The notes under the pieces were generated by a model. That model was not told where the DNA came from and made no database searches. It saw nothing but the letters and a program-made list of their open reading frames with translations. Below are positions 55,383 through 64,000 of a stretch of DNA of 64,000 bases, piece by piece (position 1 is the stretch's first letter; every line of letters starts with the position of its first letter). The DNA is taken from assembly GCA_014529385.2 (NCBI GenBank), contig CM043949.1:107729054-107793053 (forward strand). Reading direction: 5' to 3'. Source of the DNA: Adiantum capillus-veneris (Eukaryota; Streptophyta; Polypodiopsida; Polypodiales; Pteridaceae). The translations under genes were made by a program, and so were the position numbers.

Positions 55383-55498
55383 ATGTGGCACTCACCTCAA
55401 TGGTGGGGGCACTGGCCGCTTTGGACTAGGCATGCTTTTAAGATAGAACTGTTTTTAGTGGGTGCCAAGCCTCGTCACTAATTGACACCTTCATTTCG
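54751..55498. repeat. Three tandem copies of a 258-bp unit
   Basis: Units start at 54751, 55009 and 55267, each at CGCACACTCTCGATTGTTCC. Each has a (CT)n tract, CCCCGGGGAGCACAAAAT (slightly altered in unit 1), a second (CT)n tract, then TGTGGCACTCACCTCAATGG and CCAAGCCTCGTCACTAATTG. Lengths are 258, 258 and about 232 bp because of CT-tract variation. On the minus strand unit 1 supplies the sequence just upstream of the 53783-54745 ORF, including a (GA)n tract 43-88 bp before its ATG. Confidence 0.92.
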
Positions 55499-55559
55499 AG
55501 GTGGGATCAATGGCTCACGATCATCGGTTGATCGTGACCGTTGGATTGCATACGGAATG

Positions 55560-55660
55560 CAAAAGATTCCCACTTTCTCGGATTCGGGTCTTGAACCCAC
55601 TACCCTCTCCCCCACGGGATTGACTCTAACCACTAGGCTAACACGCGCTCGTTGAAAGGT
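55560..55660 (-). mobile_element. tRNA-related segment (SINE-like Pol III promoter)
   Basis: On minus, a box A (TAGCCTAGTGGTTAGAG, 55624-55640) and box B (GGTTCAAGACC, 55587-55597) are spaced as in tRNA genes and SINEs. A full tRNA cloverleaf is not evident, so a tRNA-derived SINE or relic is the better reading. Confidence 0.65.
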
Positions 55661-55699
55661 GTGTGTGGGATAAATTTATAGCTCACGGCGTGGCGGACA

Positions 55700-55870
55700 G
55701 GTTTACACCTAGTTCACACTGAGTTCATACCAAATTTGGTGTGGTGTGCAGGCCCTCCCCAGTTCACACCTAGTTCAGACCGTGTTCACGTCGAGTTCAC
55801 ACCGAGTTCACACCAAATTTGGTGTTGTGCACATATCTCCGAGTTCACGCTTAGTTCACACCTAGTTTAA
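55700..55870. repeat. Short tandem repeat AGTTCACACC
   Basis: About ten degenerate copies, in two clusters separated by a repeated ACCAAATTTGGTGT palindrome (about 55731 and 55811). Confidence 0.85.
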
Positions 55871-55973
55871 ATGTTGATCGAACGGCCCGGATTGCACTCG
55901 CCTAGTGACGCCTACTGTGGGCCATTGATCCCACCTCCCTGGGGAGGTGTCATTTAGTGACGAGGCCAAGCCA

Positions 55974-57637
55974 AGGGGAGCACCTTGCCACATTCAGTCA
56001 CTTCTCTTATGCAGTCAACACCTAGTCACTCAAGTTTGGTGGATGAGTGCCCACTGTATTTGGATAACATGAAGAAGAAATATGGCATTGCAAAGAACAT
56101 GTTGTTATCGTGTTTCCCAACTCTGCCAATCTAATTGGAGCAGAACTTCAGAATAATTGACAATTCGAAAGATGTACTGAACCCGATTAGTGCACGAAGG
56201 TTACAAGAGGGTGTCATGCTCTCAAAAAATCCACTCATAACATCTACAATCAAATACTAATTTCACGTGAACCCAAATCACTGAAAGCTAGTTTACAACC
56301 ATCAATTTAACTCATGTATTTCACTTAATAAATAGTCTCCGATTGCAATTAAACTTTCCATAGAGATAGAGATAGACAAGATCATTTAGGACCACCCTAA
56401 TACCTCAAATCCATCAAACTGTTATCGGATGCAAAATGATACTAAATCATTAGCCTAAATTTAACAAGTTGATTTGGCAACAAAACAACTCTGTAGCTTT
56501 GTAATGTCAAACTCTATCCACTGCTACTCTTGGAATCACAAATGGATACCCAAAGAACAAGTTTTGATTAAAAATGACATGCGTCCACATTGCTTTTAGA
56601 TGGAGATACATAAAGTGGACAACTCTCAAAGCTTGGATTGTCTGGCATACTTCTTGGGCTTTCTAAAAGCTCAAAAGTTTCAAAAATTCATCGAAAATTA
56701 TAAAGAAAATTTTGTTTTTTGTACTACATTGCATGAATAACCTCAAAGGTTTTTCCTATGGGTTTTACTTTGATTTGTATTTATAATGTGGTCGGGTTTG
56801 AACATTGTTCATGCTACTAGAATCATGTGATACGATTGTCCATGCATGAACTTTCCTAGCACTTGCATTTGAGTTCAGTCTTTGAGCACACACCCATAGC
56901 TCTCTCCCCTAAAGGACTTGTATTTTGGTAGACTATTGCTAGCCTCTAAGTGTGCTTAGACTATGTGTGGTCCAATCTCTAAACACCGGAATACATGCCT
57001 ATGAGCCATGCCTGGATATTTTGTTTAGTGTTACAGTGGTACATAATCACTTCCAAGCCTAAGGAGTGTATGCTAGCATTCCTACATATTCTTTACTATT
57101 TTTTAGCTGTGTCACCTCATAGATGAAACTCACCATATGAATTGAAGAGGGGTTGTTATCTCTACAGGATACCCCTCTAAGCTAGCACCCTACATATGAC
57201 ACGGTCACTTAGGTCAGTGCACACTGACAAAGTCAACAAGGTCATTTGCATCCTCATTGGGGCTATATAAGCCACCATCTTGTACATTCTATGGTTCACT
57301 TGTTCTCTAGTTAATACATTCCCATTTGAGTTCTCTCTCTCTCTCTCTCTCTCTCCTTTTCTCTATGCCAACAATTGTATACCCTCAAGTTGCTATTGAC
57401 TCTTCTTGCTTAAGGAATATGCTACCAAATTCTCTTTTTTTGGTTTATATCCATCTCCAAAACCATATTCATAAAGCAATTCCATCCATCTTTGTTGTCG
57501 CATATTTACATCAGGTTGAATGTAAATCCACTTGAAAATTTTATGACATGTATGCAACTCAAATATTCTTCCATAAAGGGGGAAGAACCCCCCCCCCGCC
57601 CCCTTCCTTCTTTTCCTACATGGACACATGGCAACAA
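55974..57637. other. Unassigned DNA
   Basis: No gene was recognised. A TATA-like GGGGCTATATAAGCC near 57257 and a (TC)n tract at 57332-57354 suggest a decayed LTR or promoter, but no partner sequence was found. Confidence 0.45.
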
Positions 57638-59090
57638 TGAAAGGCTATGGTGAAAACACGTAAGCCATTCATAGTTGAAATGTGCGTAATGTAGCTTTTT
57701 AATTCATCATCAAATGAGTACAAATGGTTCGTTGTATAGGATAAGGAAGAGGTATCTTGCTTACATCATGCCCAAGAGGAGAGTATCAAGTGGAAAAACT
57801 CGTGTACACCATTTTAAGTTGTTTTTGCATAGATTGGGCTCAACATAGTTGGGTGGGGTGCTCAAGCCAAACACTCAGTGTTTCAAGGCCACACTATGTA
57901 AGCTGCAAAAATGAAGCAGTGATCATACACTAGGAGTAGGATATGTGAGCAATCGGTCAGCGTAGCAAGCACATGGCTAATGAGGGTGTGGTTAATAAAT
58001 GTCCATTGAGGCTACATAGCAAAGCAAAGAGCTTTGGTGTGATGGTTGATGTGCTTGGCCAACAACCTTGATGTTATGGGTTCAAACCTCCACGTGCCAC
58101 ACTGTTTCAATTTTTTAAAAGAAGAAAATGTGTGAGAGCAATTTGAATCCGTGAATCTTATTGAGAAATCGTTGTGGGCTTTGAACTCTATCGAGACTTT
58201 CAAGAGTGAAACACTCTAAATATTGAGTGCTACCACTTGACCATGCAACTTTTCAAGCGAGACCTCCTAAGAATATATTATCTAAATTAAAACTAGCGGG
58301 CTCTAGGAGGCTACACACACCCTTCTAGAAAATGGTTAAGAGCTCTAATAGGCTCAATTTTTGGTGATTATGGGCTCATCCAAAAGGTGCAGCGAAGGGC
58401 TACTAGCAAACAAAATCACTCAATCAAAATGGGGCTCCTAATTTGAATCAATTATTATTCAAAAGAAGCTAATGGGGAAAAAATGAAACGTAATTGCTCA
58501 GACTTATTGCAATCTCATTAACCAAGAAAGGTAGTGGCCAATTGGTTTTCTCAATGACTTGTCCAAGCTTGACTAGAAGCTTGTGATTAGGAGTTTTATT
58601 AGAGGGCAAAGAAGTGAAATTGAGTAGCAACCTAGTGTGTGTTGATCATACACACTAGATCTAGCATAGAGAGATTAGATTAAGATTGAAGTTGGGTAAC
58701 TAGGAAATGCTAATTACGCTATAGGGTCTGATACCAATTGAAAGGCTATGGAAAAAACACAAGTAAGCCATTCATGGTTGAAATGTGCATAATGTTGCTC
58801 TTTAATTCATCATCAAATGAGCTCCTTATATAGGAAAAGGAAGAGGTGTCTTGCTTACATCATCTGTGAGCTGCAAGAGATCATTCATGTCAGCCCAAAA
58901 GGAGAGTACCAAATAGAAAAAATCGTGTACACATTTTTTAGGGCTGTTTTTGACCTATCTAATGGCTTCATATGCAAGTGGAAAGGTGAAAGATCCATGG
59001 GTCATGTATACATATGTGGACTTTATTTGGGGTGGCTAGGCATGCATAAATGGTTAGGGAAGGACTCCATAGGTGGTGCAAAATATGTCA
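57638..59090 (-). mobile_element. TRIM-like small LTR element
   Basis: Two direct repeats begin TGAAAGGCTATGG on plus, at 57638 and 58739, and stay similar for at least 200 bp (ATTCATCATCAAATGAG, AGGAAGAGGTRTCTTGCTTACATCAT). Left of the second copy, minus-strand TGGTATCAGACCC at about 58724-58736 is a PBS two bases from the repeat end, giving minus orientation. The interior of under 1 kb has no protein. LTR outer ends are approximate; a target duplication was not found. Confidence 0.6.
58025..58110 (+). mobile_element. tRNA-derived SINE relic
   Basis: Box A TGGTGTGATGG (58035-58045) and box B GGTTCAAACCT (58079-58089) are followed by a short T-rich end. It lies inside the TRIM-like element, either as a nested SINE or as part of it. 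Confidence 0.55.
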
Positions 59091-59156
59091 CACCCGAACA
59101 GGCAGCTCCTTGCTTTGGCCACTAGTGTGTCCTAAGCAAAACGGCAAAACAAGAGA

Positions 59157-59164
59157 CACACACA

Positions 59165-59248
<84 letters not shown>
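59157..59248. repeat. (CA)n(GA)n microsatellite
   Basis: CA units to about 59181, then GA units to 59248. Confidence 0.95.
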
Positions 59249-59252
<4 letters not shown>

Positions 59253-59418
59253 GTATGCTTCTACTGATGTTTCTCACGCATTCGTCCTTCCAGTACCATG
59301 TTTAATGGCACCTCATGACAATGGTTCCAAGCTATACTCCAACTCTCGGTGAGTCGAGAGAGAGTAGGTGTGAGCTACATTTTCCATGGCAGGTCTGTGT
59401 GAGCTACGCTTCCTCCAA

Positions 59419-59420
59419 CT

Positions 59421-59482
<62 letters not shown>
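59419..59482. repeat. (GA)n microsatellite
   Basis: About 31 uninterrupted GA units. Confidence 0.95.
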
Positions 59483-59486
<4 letters not shown>

Positions 59487-59611
59487 GTGGCGTGCAAGTC
59501 GAGGCACATAGAGATAGAGAGAGTGGTTGGCGTACTGTGGTTTAGAGAGAGCAAAAGAGACTTTGAGATAGAGGAGATAGTGAGAAGAGGGAGAGACAAG
59601 GTGGAGGAGGG

Positions 59612-59613
<2 letters not shown>

Positions 59614-59669
<56 letters not shown>
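59614..59669. repeat. (CA)n microsatellite
   Basis: About 28 uninterrupted CA units. Confidence 0.95.
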
Positions 59670-59670
<1 letters not shown>

Positions 59671-60231
59671 TTGAATTATCATCCACAGAGGTCACATATG
59701 ACCTATGGGACCGGAAAACAACACATTACAAAGGTTCCTTCTAAGTGAAGGGGTTGTCAGATACATCTCAGTTAAGGACTAAGGGTCCAGCGAGGGGTGA
59801 ACAAAAGAGAAAATAGGATAAACAAACCTAAAAACCTAAGGATGGGTAGGTGAGGAGGGAGACATTTTTGGGAGTTTGAAACTCTTGGATAATGGCTTTA
59901 CCTCCTCGATAAACTATCCATTTTTTTGACGTACATGCTTCTCGTACCTTTTGTAGTTATGCCTTCTTCTGTTTGAGTTTAGCAGGTGTGAGGTCTTTTG
60001 CAAACCAAATTGTAGTGTCCTTGATAAACCTCAATTACTCAAGGAGTTTGGTTCGGTCCACCTTAGTCTTGAAAGTGAGGATCGCATGGTTGGTGCGATG
60101 TTCGTGTGTAAGGGAGGTGATTGTTGCTAGATTCCATTGTATCATGCGGGTTGTTGTTTGGATGTGGGCAAAGAACTCGTGGAGCTTGAGGTCTCCCTCT
60201 TCTTTCCAATCACTTGGAAGCCCACCAATGC
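59670..60231. other. Unassigned flank of Gypsy B
   Basis: A minus-strand open stretch (60268-60035) has an IGGLPSDWKEE ... HAILTFKTKVD pattern that loosely recalls an RNA-recognition fold, but it is too short to assign. Its start overlaps the LTR. Confidence 0.35.
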
Positions 60232-60354
60232 TGAAAGGAAGAGAGTAATGTAGTGTGCTAGTCTCCACCCAACCATGCTATCTTATAGCTTCCCCTAGCG
60301 TACACACTATCCGGCCATGCCAGTGGCCTTGACCGTAGGACCCATGTCCTTACA
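60232..60354 (-). repeat. Gypsy B 3' LTR, 123 bp
   Basis: On minus it begins TGTAAGGACATGGGTCC after a long G run (the polypurine tract) and ends TTTCA. It has the same length as the A LTR. Confidence 0.82.
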
Positions 60355-60369
60355 TTCCCCCCCCCCCCC

Positions 60370-61944
60370 TGGATAATCGTTTTCGTCCTTGAAAAAAAAC
60401 ATAGGAAAATGTTTCTTAAGTGTAGAGACACCCTCCCATGTAGAACCTTCTTCAGATCTATCTAGCCATTTTACCAACACCTGTCGTCTGACATTATGTC
60501 TGGTGCGGAGCTTATGAGAATCCAAAATCTTTTTGGGTTCATGAGGGATGCTTGGCGGTTCTATAATGTCAACTAACACACCTGTGTCAATGACATTATC
60601 ATTCTGTCCTACCTATTTTTGTAAACAGCTAACATGAAAAATAGGATGAACTCGTGAGTGCTCGGGAAGAGCTAACTTATATGCCACGACCTATACGTTT
60701 GAGAACAATGAACGATCCACAATATCATGGTGAAAGTTTAGCAACCCCGTCTTCAAACTTTTTGAATGATCCAGAACTTTGAGGAAAACCTTGTCTCCTT
60801 CTTGGAAAGTAGCAAGATGATGATGCTCATCTGCGTACTTCTTATACCCATCTTGAGCTTGCTTAACATTCTGTCGAACAACTCGAAGGATATCAAAATG
60901 ATCTTGGAGAAAATCCTTCACTTTTTGTATCTTCTTCGTATCCAACCCCACCATAATGGGTGATCTAGATTGAAAACAATATAGAAGCATAAATGGACTA
61001 AACCCTCTAGTCACATGCTTTGAACTATTATAGGAAGATTCCAATATACGCAAGTAGTCTTCCTAGTTGGTTTGCTTCTTGCTAACGTATGCTCGTAGCA
61101 TATACTCTAGCACTTGATTAACTCTTTCGATTTGACCATATGTTTGTGGATAATCAATTGTACTAAGATTAAGTGTAGTTTCCAAATTTTGGAACACAAC
61201 TCTCCAGAAGTGATTATCGAACTTTAGATCTCTGTCACTAATGATACTAGCTGGAACACCATAGAGTCTAAATATATGCTCTATAAATATTCATGTTGAT
61301 TTCGGTGTCTTAACCGTAGTCTTAGTGGGAATGAATCACCACATCTTAGACAGTCTATAATTATCCATATGGCATCATGGCCACGATTTGTATTAGGTAG
61401 TCCTACTACAAATTCCATAGAGGACCTTGTGGAATCTCTAAAGGATGTAAAAGGCCACCTACCTTGAGGCACTGTGTCTTATTAACTTGGATTGTTGGCA
61501 GTTTTTTACGTACTCTTGAACATCATGACGTAAGCCTAGCCAATAGAATTGCCGTTGAACTAAGGCATACATCTTACAAATACCTAAATGACCAGCACTT
61601 GGACTATCATGACACTCAAATAATATTTTGCGCCTAGTGTCTGAGTCCTTTGGCACACATACTCTACCCTTGTGGAGTAAGTAGCCATCGTCAATGGAAA
61701 AATTCTTCCATCGCTTAAGCTTGTCCTGAGTAGGGGTGGAGATCTGTGTGTTGGAGTTTTTATCTGCACGTACAAAAACATGCTTATATGGCCATACAGA
61801 GACATGTGAATGTGAGGGATCCCTTCTTAAGATTGCACTGCACACTTTAGCATATGATTGATCTTGTGCACACTTGCTACGCAACAGTGACTCCAAAAAT
61901 TCACTCTTTTTTTTCGTGAAGGCAAATGAATTAATCTGAGGCAT
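60370..61944 (-). pseudogene. Gypsy B integrase and chromodomain
   Basis: Minus strand 61944-61459 holds the integrase zinc region (LFECHDSPSAGHLGICK ... VKNCQQSK, where the first C of the usual CxxC is preserved and the second is changed). The catalytic core is split: MEFVVGLPN and AIWIIID at 61430-61340, then after a frame change ISDRD and YGQIERVNQ near 61255-61110, keeping the last Asp and Glu of the triad. RILESSYNSSKHVTRGFSPF follows at about 61050. A C-terminal block at 60579-60370 (KKILDSHKLRTRH, QVLVKWLDRSEEGSTWEG) matches the chromodomain of plant chromoviruses, thought to direct integration to particular chromatin. Frame breaks make it inactive. Confidence 0.85.
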
Positions 61945-62132
61945 CCAGCTTAGTGCATCTGCTACTACATTATATCACCCCTTGTGATATTGTAGCTTAC
62001 AATCATAATCTTGAAGGATCTCCGTCCATCTAGCTTTACGATCAAGTCCGTTTGAGTAGTAAACCATTTTATACTCTCATGGTCAAAAACCGCTTCAAAC
62101 TCGACACCATATAAATAGTGTCGCCACTTTCG

Positions 62133-63466
62133 TTAAGCATGAACTATGACATAGAGCTCCCTCTCATAGATAAAATTATTATGTTGAGTTCTATCCAATT
62201 TTTTACTTTCAAAGGCTATAGGTCTTCTCTCCTGGAGAAGTACAACACCAATTGCTTTATCACTAGCATTAGTCTCTACCACAAACGGCTTAAGTGGGTC
62301 AATGATCGCTAGGATGGGAGCAATGGCTACAACTACAATGAGTTGTTCAAAACTGCATTGTTTGGCTTCTTCCCAAGAAAAGGTCTTATTTTTTGCTTTA
62401 AGTTGATCCGTCATGGAAACATCGATTTTGGCATAATTACGGATATATTGTCGATAAAATCCAACCATGCCTAAGAAGATTGGAAGCTCCTCCATCGAAG
62501 AATGGCAGTGACCTTGTTAGTGTCCATCTTGATGCCATAATAAGAGATCACATGACCGAGGTAATGTATCTTTGTTTTAAAGAGATTGCACTTGCTTGGC
62601 TTAGCGTATAGGACGTGAGTTCGTAGCTGTTCGAACACTAATTGTAAGTATTCTATGTGTTCATCTTCAGTCTTACTGTAAATGAGAATGTCATCAAGAA
62701 AAACCACATCAAATTTTTCAAGATAGGGACATAAGACATTATCCATGAGTGTCATAAATATAGCTGGAGCATTGGTTAAACCAAAAGGCATAACCAAAAA
62801 TTCAAAATACCCGAACCGTGTTCTAAAGACAATCTTAGGGATATCTTTCAAAAGGATACGCACCTGGTGGTATCGTGAACGAAGATCTACCTTTGTATAG
62901 TATCTTACCCCATGGAGTTGATCAAACAACTCATCCACTCGAGGGAGATGATACTTGTTCTTGATGGTTATGCCGTTTAATCTGTGATAATCTACGCACA
63001 TGCGTATAGTACCATCTTTCTTTTTTACCAATATAATTGACAATGCCCAAGGCGAAGTGCTAGGTCTAATGAAACCACAGATGAGGTAGTCATCCAACTG
63101 ACGCTCAACCTCCTTGGCCTCATTGGCACTCATATGATAAGGTGGTTTACTCACCGGTTTAGTGCCCGGCACGACATCTATGCCATGTTGCACATTATGT
63201 GTAGGGGGTAAACCCGTCGGTAAATCACTTGAGAATACATCACTATACTCCGTGAGTAAGTGAGTCATCTTTTGCCGTGCAAAAAGAGAGAGTAAACTAG
63301 AGTTATGTTGGGATGGAGGATCTTGTAATTTCTTTGATGTTTGTTTTACAACAATTGCACGTTGCTCAACATAATTAAAATTGAGAGCACTTTGCTCTTC
63401 AGTATTGTTAGCACTTTGCTTTTCATCAAAATCTATTGCACTTTGTATGCCATAACTAGAATCCAC
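62133..63466 (-). pseudogene. Gypsy B reverse transcriptase and RNase H
   Basis: The minus-strand frame 63466-62471 is open for 331 codons. It includes the linker, HNVQHGIDVVPGTKPVSKPP, IRPSTSPWALSIILVKKKDG, the catalytic-fold segments VDLRSRYHQVRI and [18 protein letters not shown], and the active-site box FLDDILIYS. A short deletion/frameshift near 62490 leads to the RT connection and RNase H (62495-62133: MVGFYRQYIRNYAK, FVVETNASDKAIGVVL). That frame ends at a stop just after YERELYVIVHA. RT is the best-preserved enzyme domain in the window; the catalytic DD and the RNase H first Asp region (normally DAS, here NAS) are readable. Confidence 0.9.
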
Positions 63467-63563
63467 AGTACTTTACTCTTGAGAATTCACAAGACTTGGA
63501 GACATGTAGTAACACAAAAAGACTTCATCTATTAAATCTGTTTTCTGTAAAATAGAAAGCTCC

Positions 63564-64000
63564 ATTGTACATATTGTTGGGAGAAGAGGGGGGAGATCGA
63601 CCGCTTAGAATATTCAACACAAGCTTTCAAGCCATCACCATCAAACTGTCCACCTCTTCTTCCAATTTCCAAGCACACACACTCACCTAGACTATGACAC
63701 ACACACACACACACACACAGTAAACATAGAATTGACATAGACAAACTTGTAAGAGAGTGTAAGAGAGGTGTAAGAGATGGAGACTAGATTAGAGAGTACA
63801 TAGCAAAATAACCATAGTTTAAGAGAGTAGAGAAGAGAATCTGCAAGAGAAAGGCCTAAATCTAGCCCCAAACTCCACGGCACCTCCCTTGTGGAGTTGG
63901 TATTTAATATATTACTTTGAGTTTAAGGTGCCAAAAAGTGAGGCCCCTCTTTTACAACCACTTTACTTTTGCAAATGAGCGAAGCTCATTAGTTCTTGCA
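63564..64000. other. Unassigned DNA right of Gypsy B
   Basis: Unrelated to copy A beyond 63563. It contains a (CA)n tract at 63697-63719 and GAGAGT-rich sequence. It may be the end of another insertion that continues outside the window. Confidence 0.45.

Larger units (their letters stand above)
55461..55973. mobile_element. Terminal-inverted-repeat element, about 0.5 kb
   Basis: The left arm (55461-55514) and right arm (55922-55973, inverted) share GCCTCGTCACTAA and the perfect 16-bp block GAGGTGGGATCAATGG. The interior has a tRNA-like segment (55587-55640) and a 10-11-bp AGTTCACACC repeat (55700-55870). The outer part of the left arm is also the last 38 bp of each tandem unit to its left. 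The superfamily and target duplication were not determined. Confidence 0.65.
60232..63563 (-). mobile_element. Gypsy chromovirus copy B, 3' two-thirds
   Basis: On minus it runs from the protease-RT linker (63563) through RT, RNase H, integrase and chromodomain to a polypurine tract (about 60357-60371) and a 123-bp LTR (60232-60354). Homology to copy A stops at 63563 on the right, where A continues into protease, so B is 5'-truncated or interrupted there. It supplies the parts A has lost. Confidence 0.88.

Noticed and set aside
55560-55660. Functional tRNA gene
   Set aside because: Box A and box B are present but a complete cloverleaf with paired acceptor stem was not seen; a SINE-like relic fits better.
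60035-60268. RNA-recognition-motif protein
   Set aside because: A loose resemblance over about 60 residues, beginning inside an LTR and with no extension; too weak to call.

Overview
The window is nuclear DNA of a land plant with a large, repeat-rich genome. Supporting signs are an intact spliced NAA20 (NatB catalytic subunit) gene, plant-type Copia and chromodomain Gypsy retrotransposons, MITEs, a BRI1-like receptor-kinase relic, and very long (CT/GA)n and (CA)n microsatellites. A fern or gymnosperm seems likelier than a compact-genome angiosperm, but nothing here fixes the lineage.

Layout. 1-894: microsatellites and unassigned DNA. 895-10108: a minus-strand Gypsy element (A, 123-bp LTR), split by a 4971-bp Copia element (2295-7265) with a clear 5-bp target duplication. 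10109-15125: decayed repeats, a Copia pol relic and an LRR receptor-kinase pseudogene. 18388-18646: a Harbinger-like MITE just upstream of NAA20. 18927-50960: NAA20 in six exons; intron 2 alone is 31,139 bp. 51-53.8 kb: NAA20 downstream DNA and a LINE scrap. 53783-54745 (minus): an intronless unknown ORF of 320 codons, tail-to-tail with NAA20. 54751-55975: three tandem 258-bp units leading into a terminal-inverted-repeat element with a tRNA-like segment. 57638-59090: a small LTR (TRIM-like) element. 60232-63563: a second minus-strand copy (B) of the A family, retaining RT, RNase H, integrase, a chromodomain and its 3' LTR.

NAA20 intron 2 is a stack of insertions. Gypsy D carries an LTR of family E in its gag, and a younger, structurally complete Gypsy C inside its 3' LTR. 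Then come two minisatellites, a solo LTR (F) holding an hAT-type MITE, a non-autonomous LTR element (E2) with a histidine/aspartate-rich ORF, an F-family 3' LTR holding a second MITE, a 6-kb element H without recognisable pol, and a truncated inverted Gypsy G. All recognised retroelement polyproteins are broken by stops, frameshifts or deletions.

The only gene supported as intact and functional is NAA20; the 53783-54745 ORF is a second candidate. Everything else is mobile, satellite or relic DNA. No bacterial-type system, CRISPR array, organellar insert or obviously new enzyme system was seen. The most unusual points are the 31-kb intron, GA microsatellites beside its splice sites, the E and H elements, and the tandem array that includes a transposon terminal repeat.
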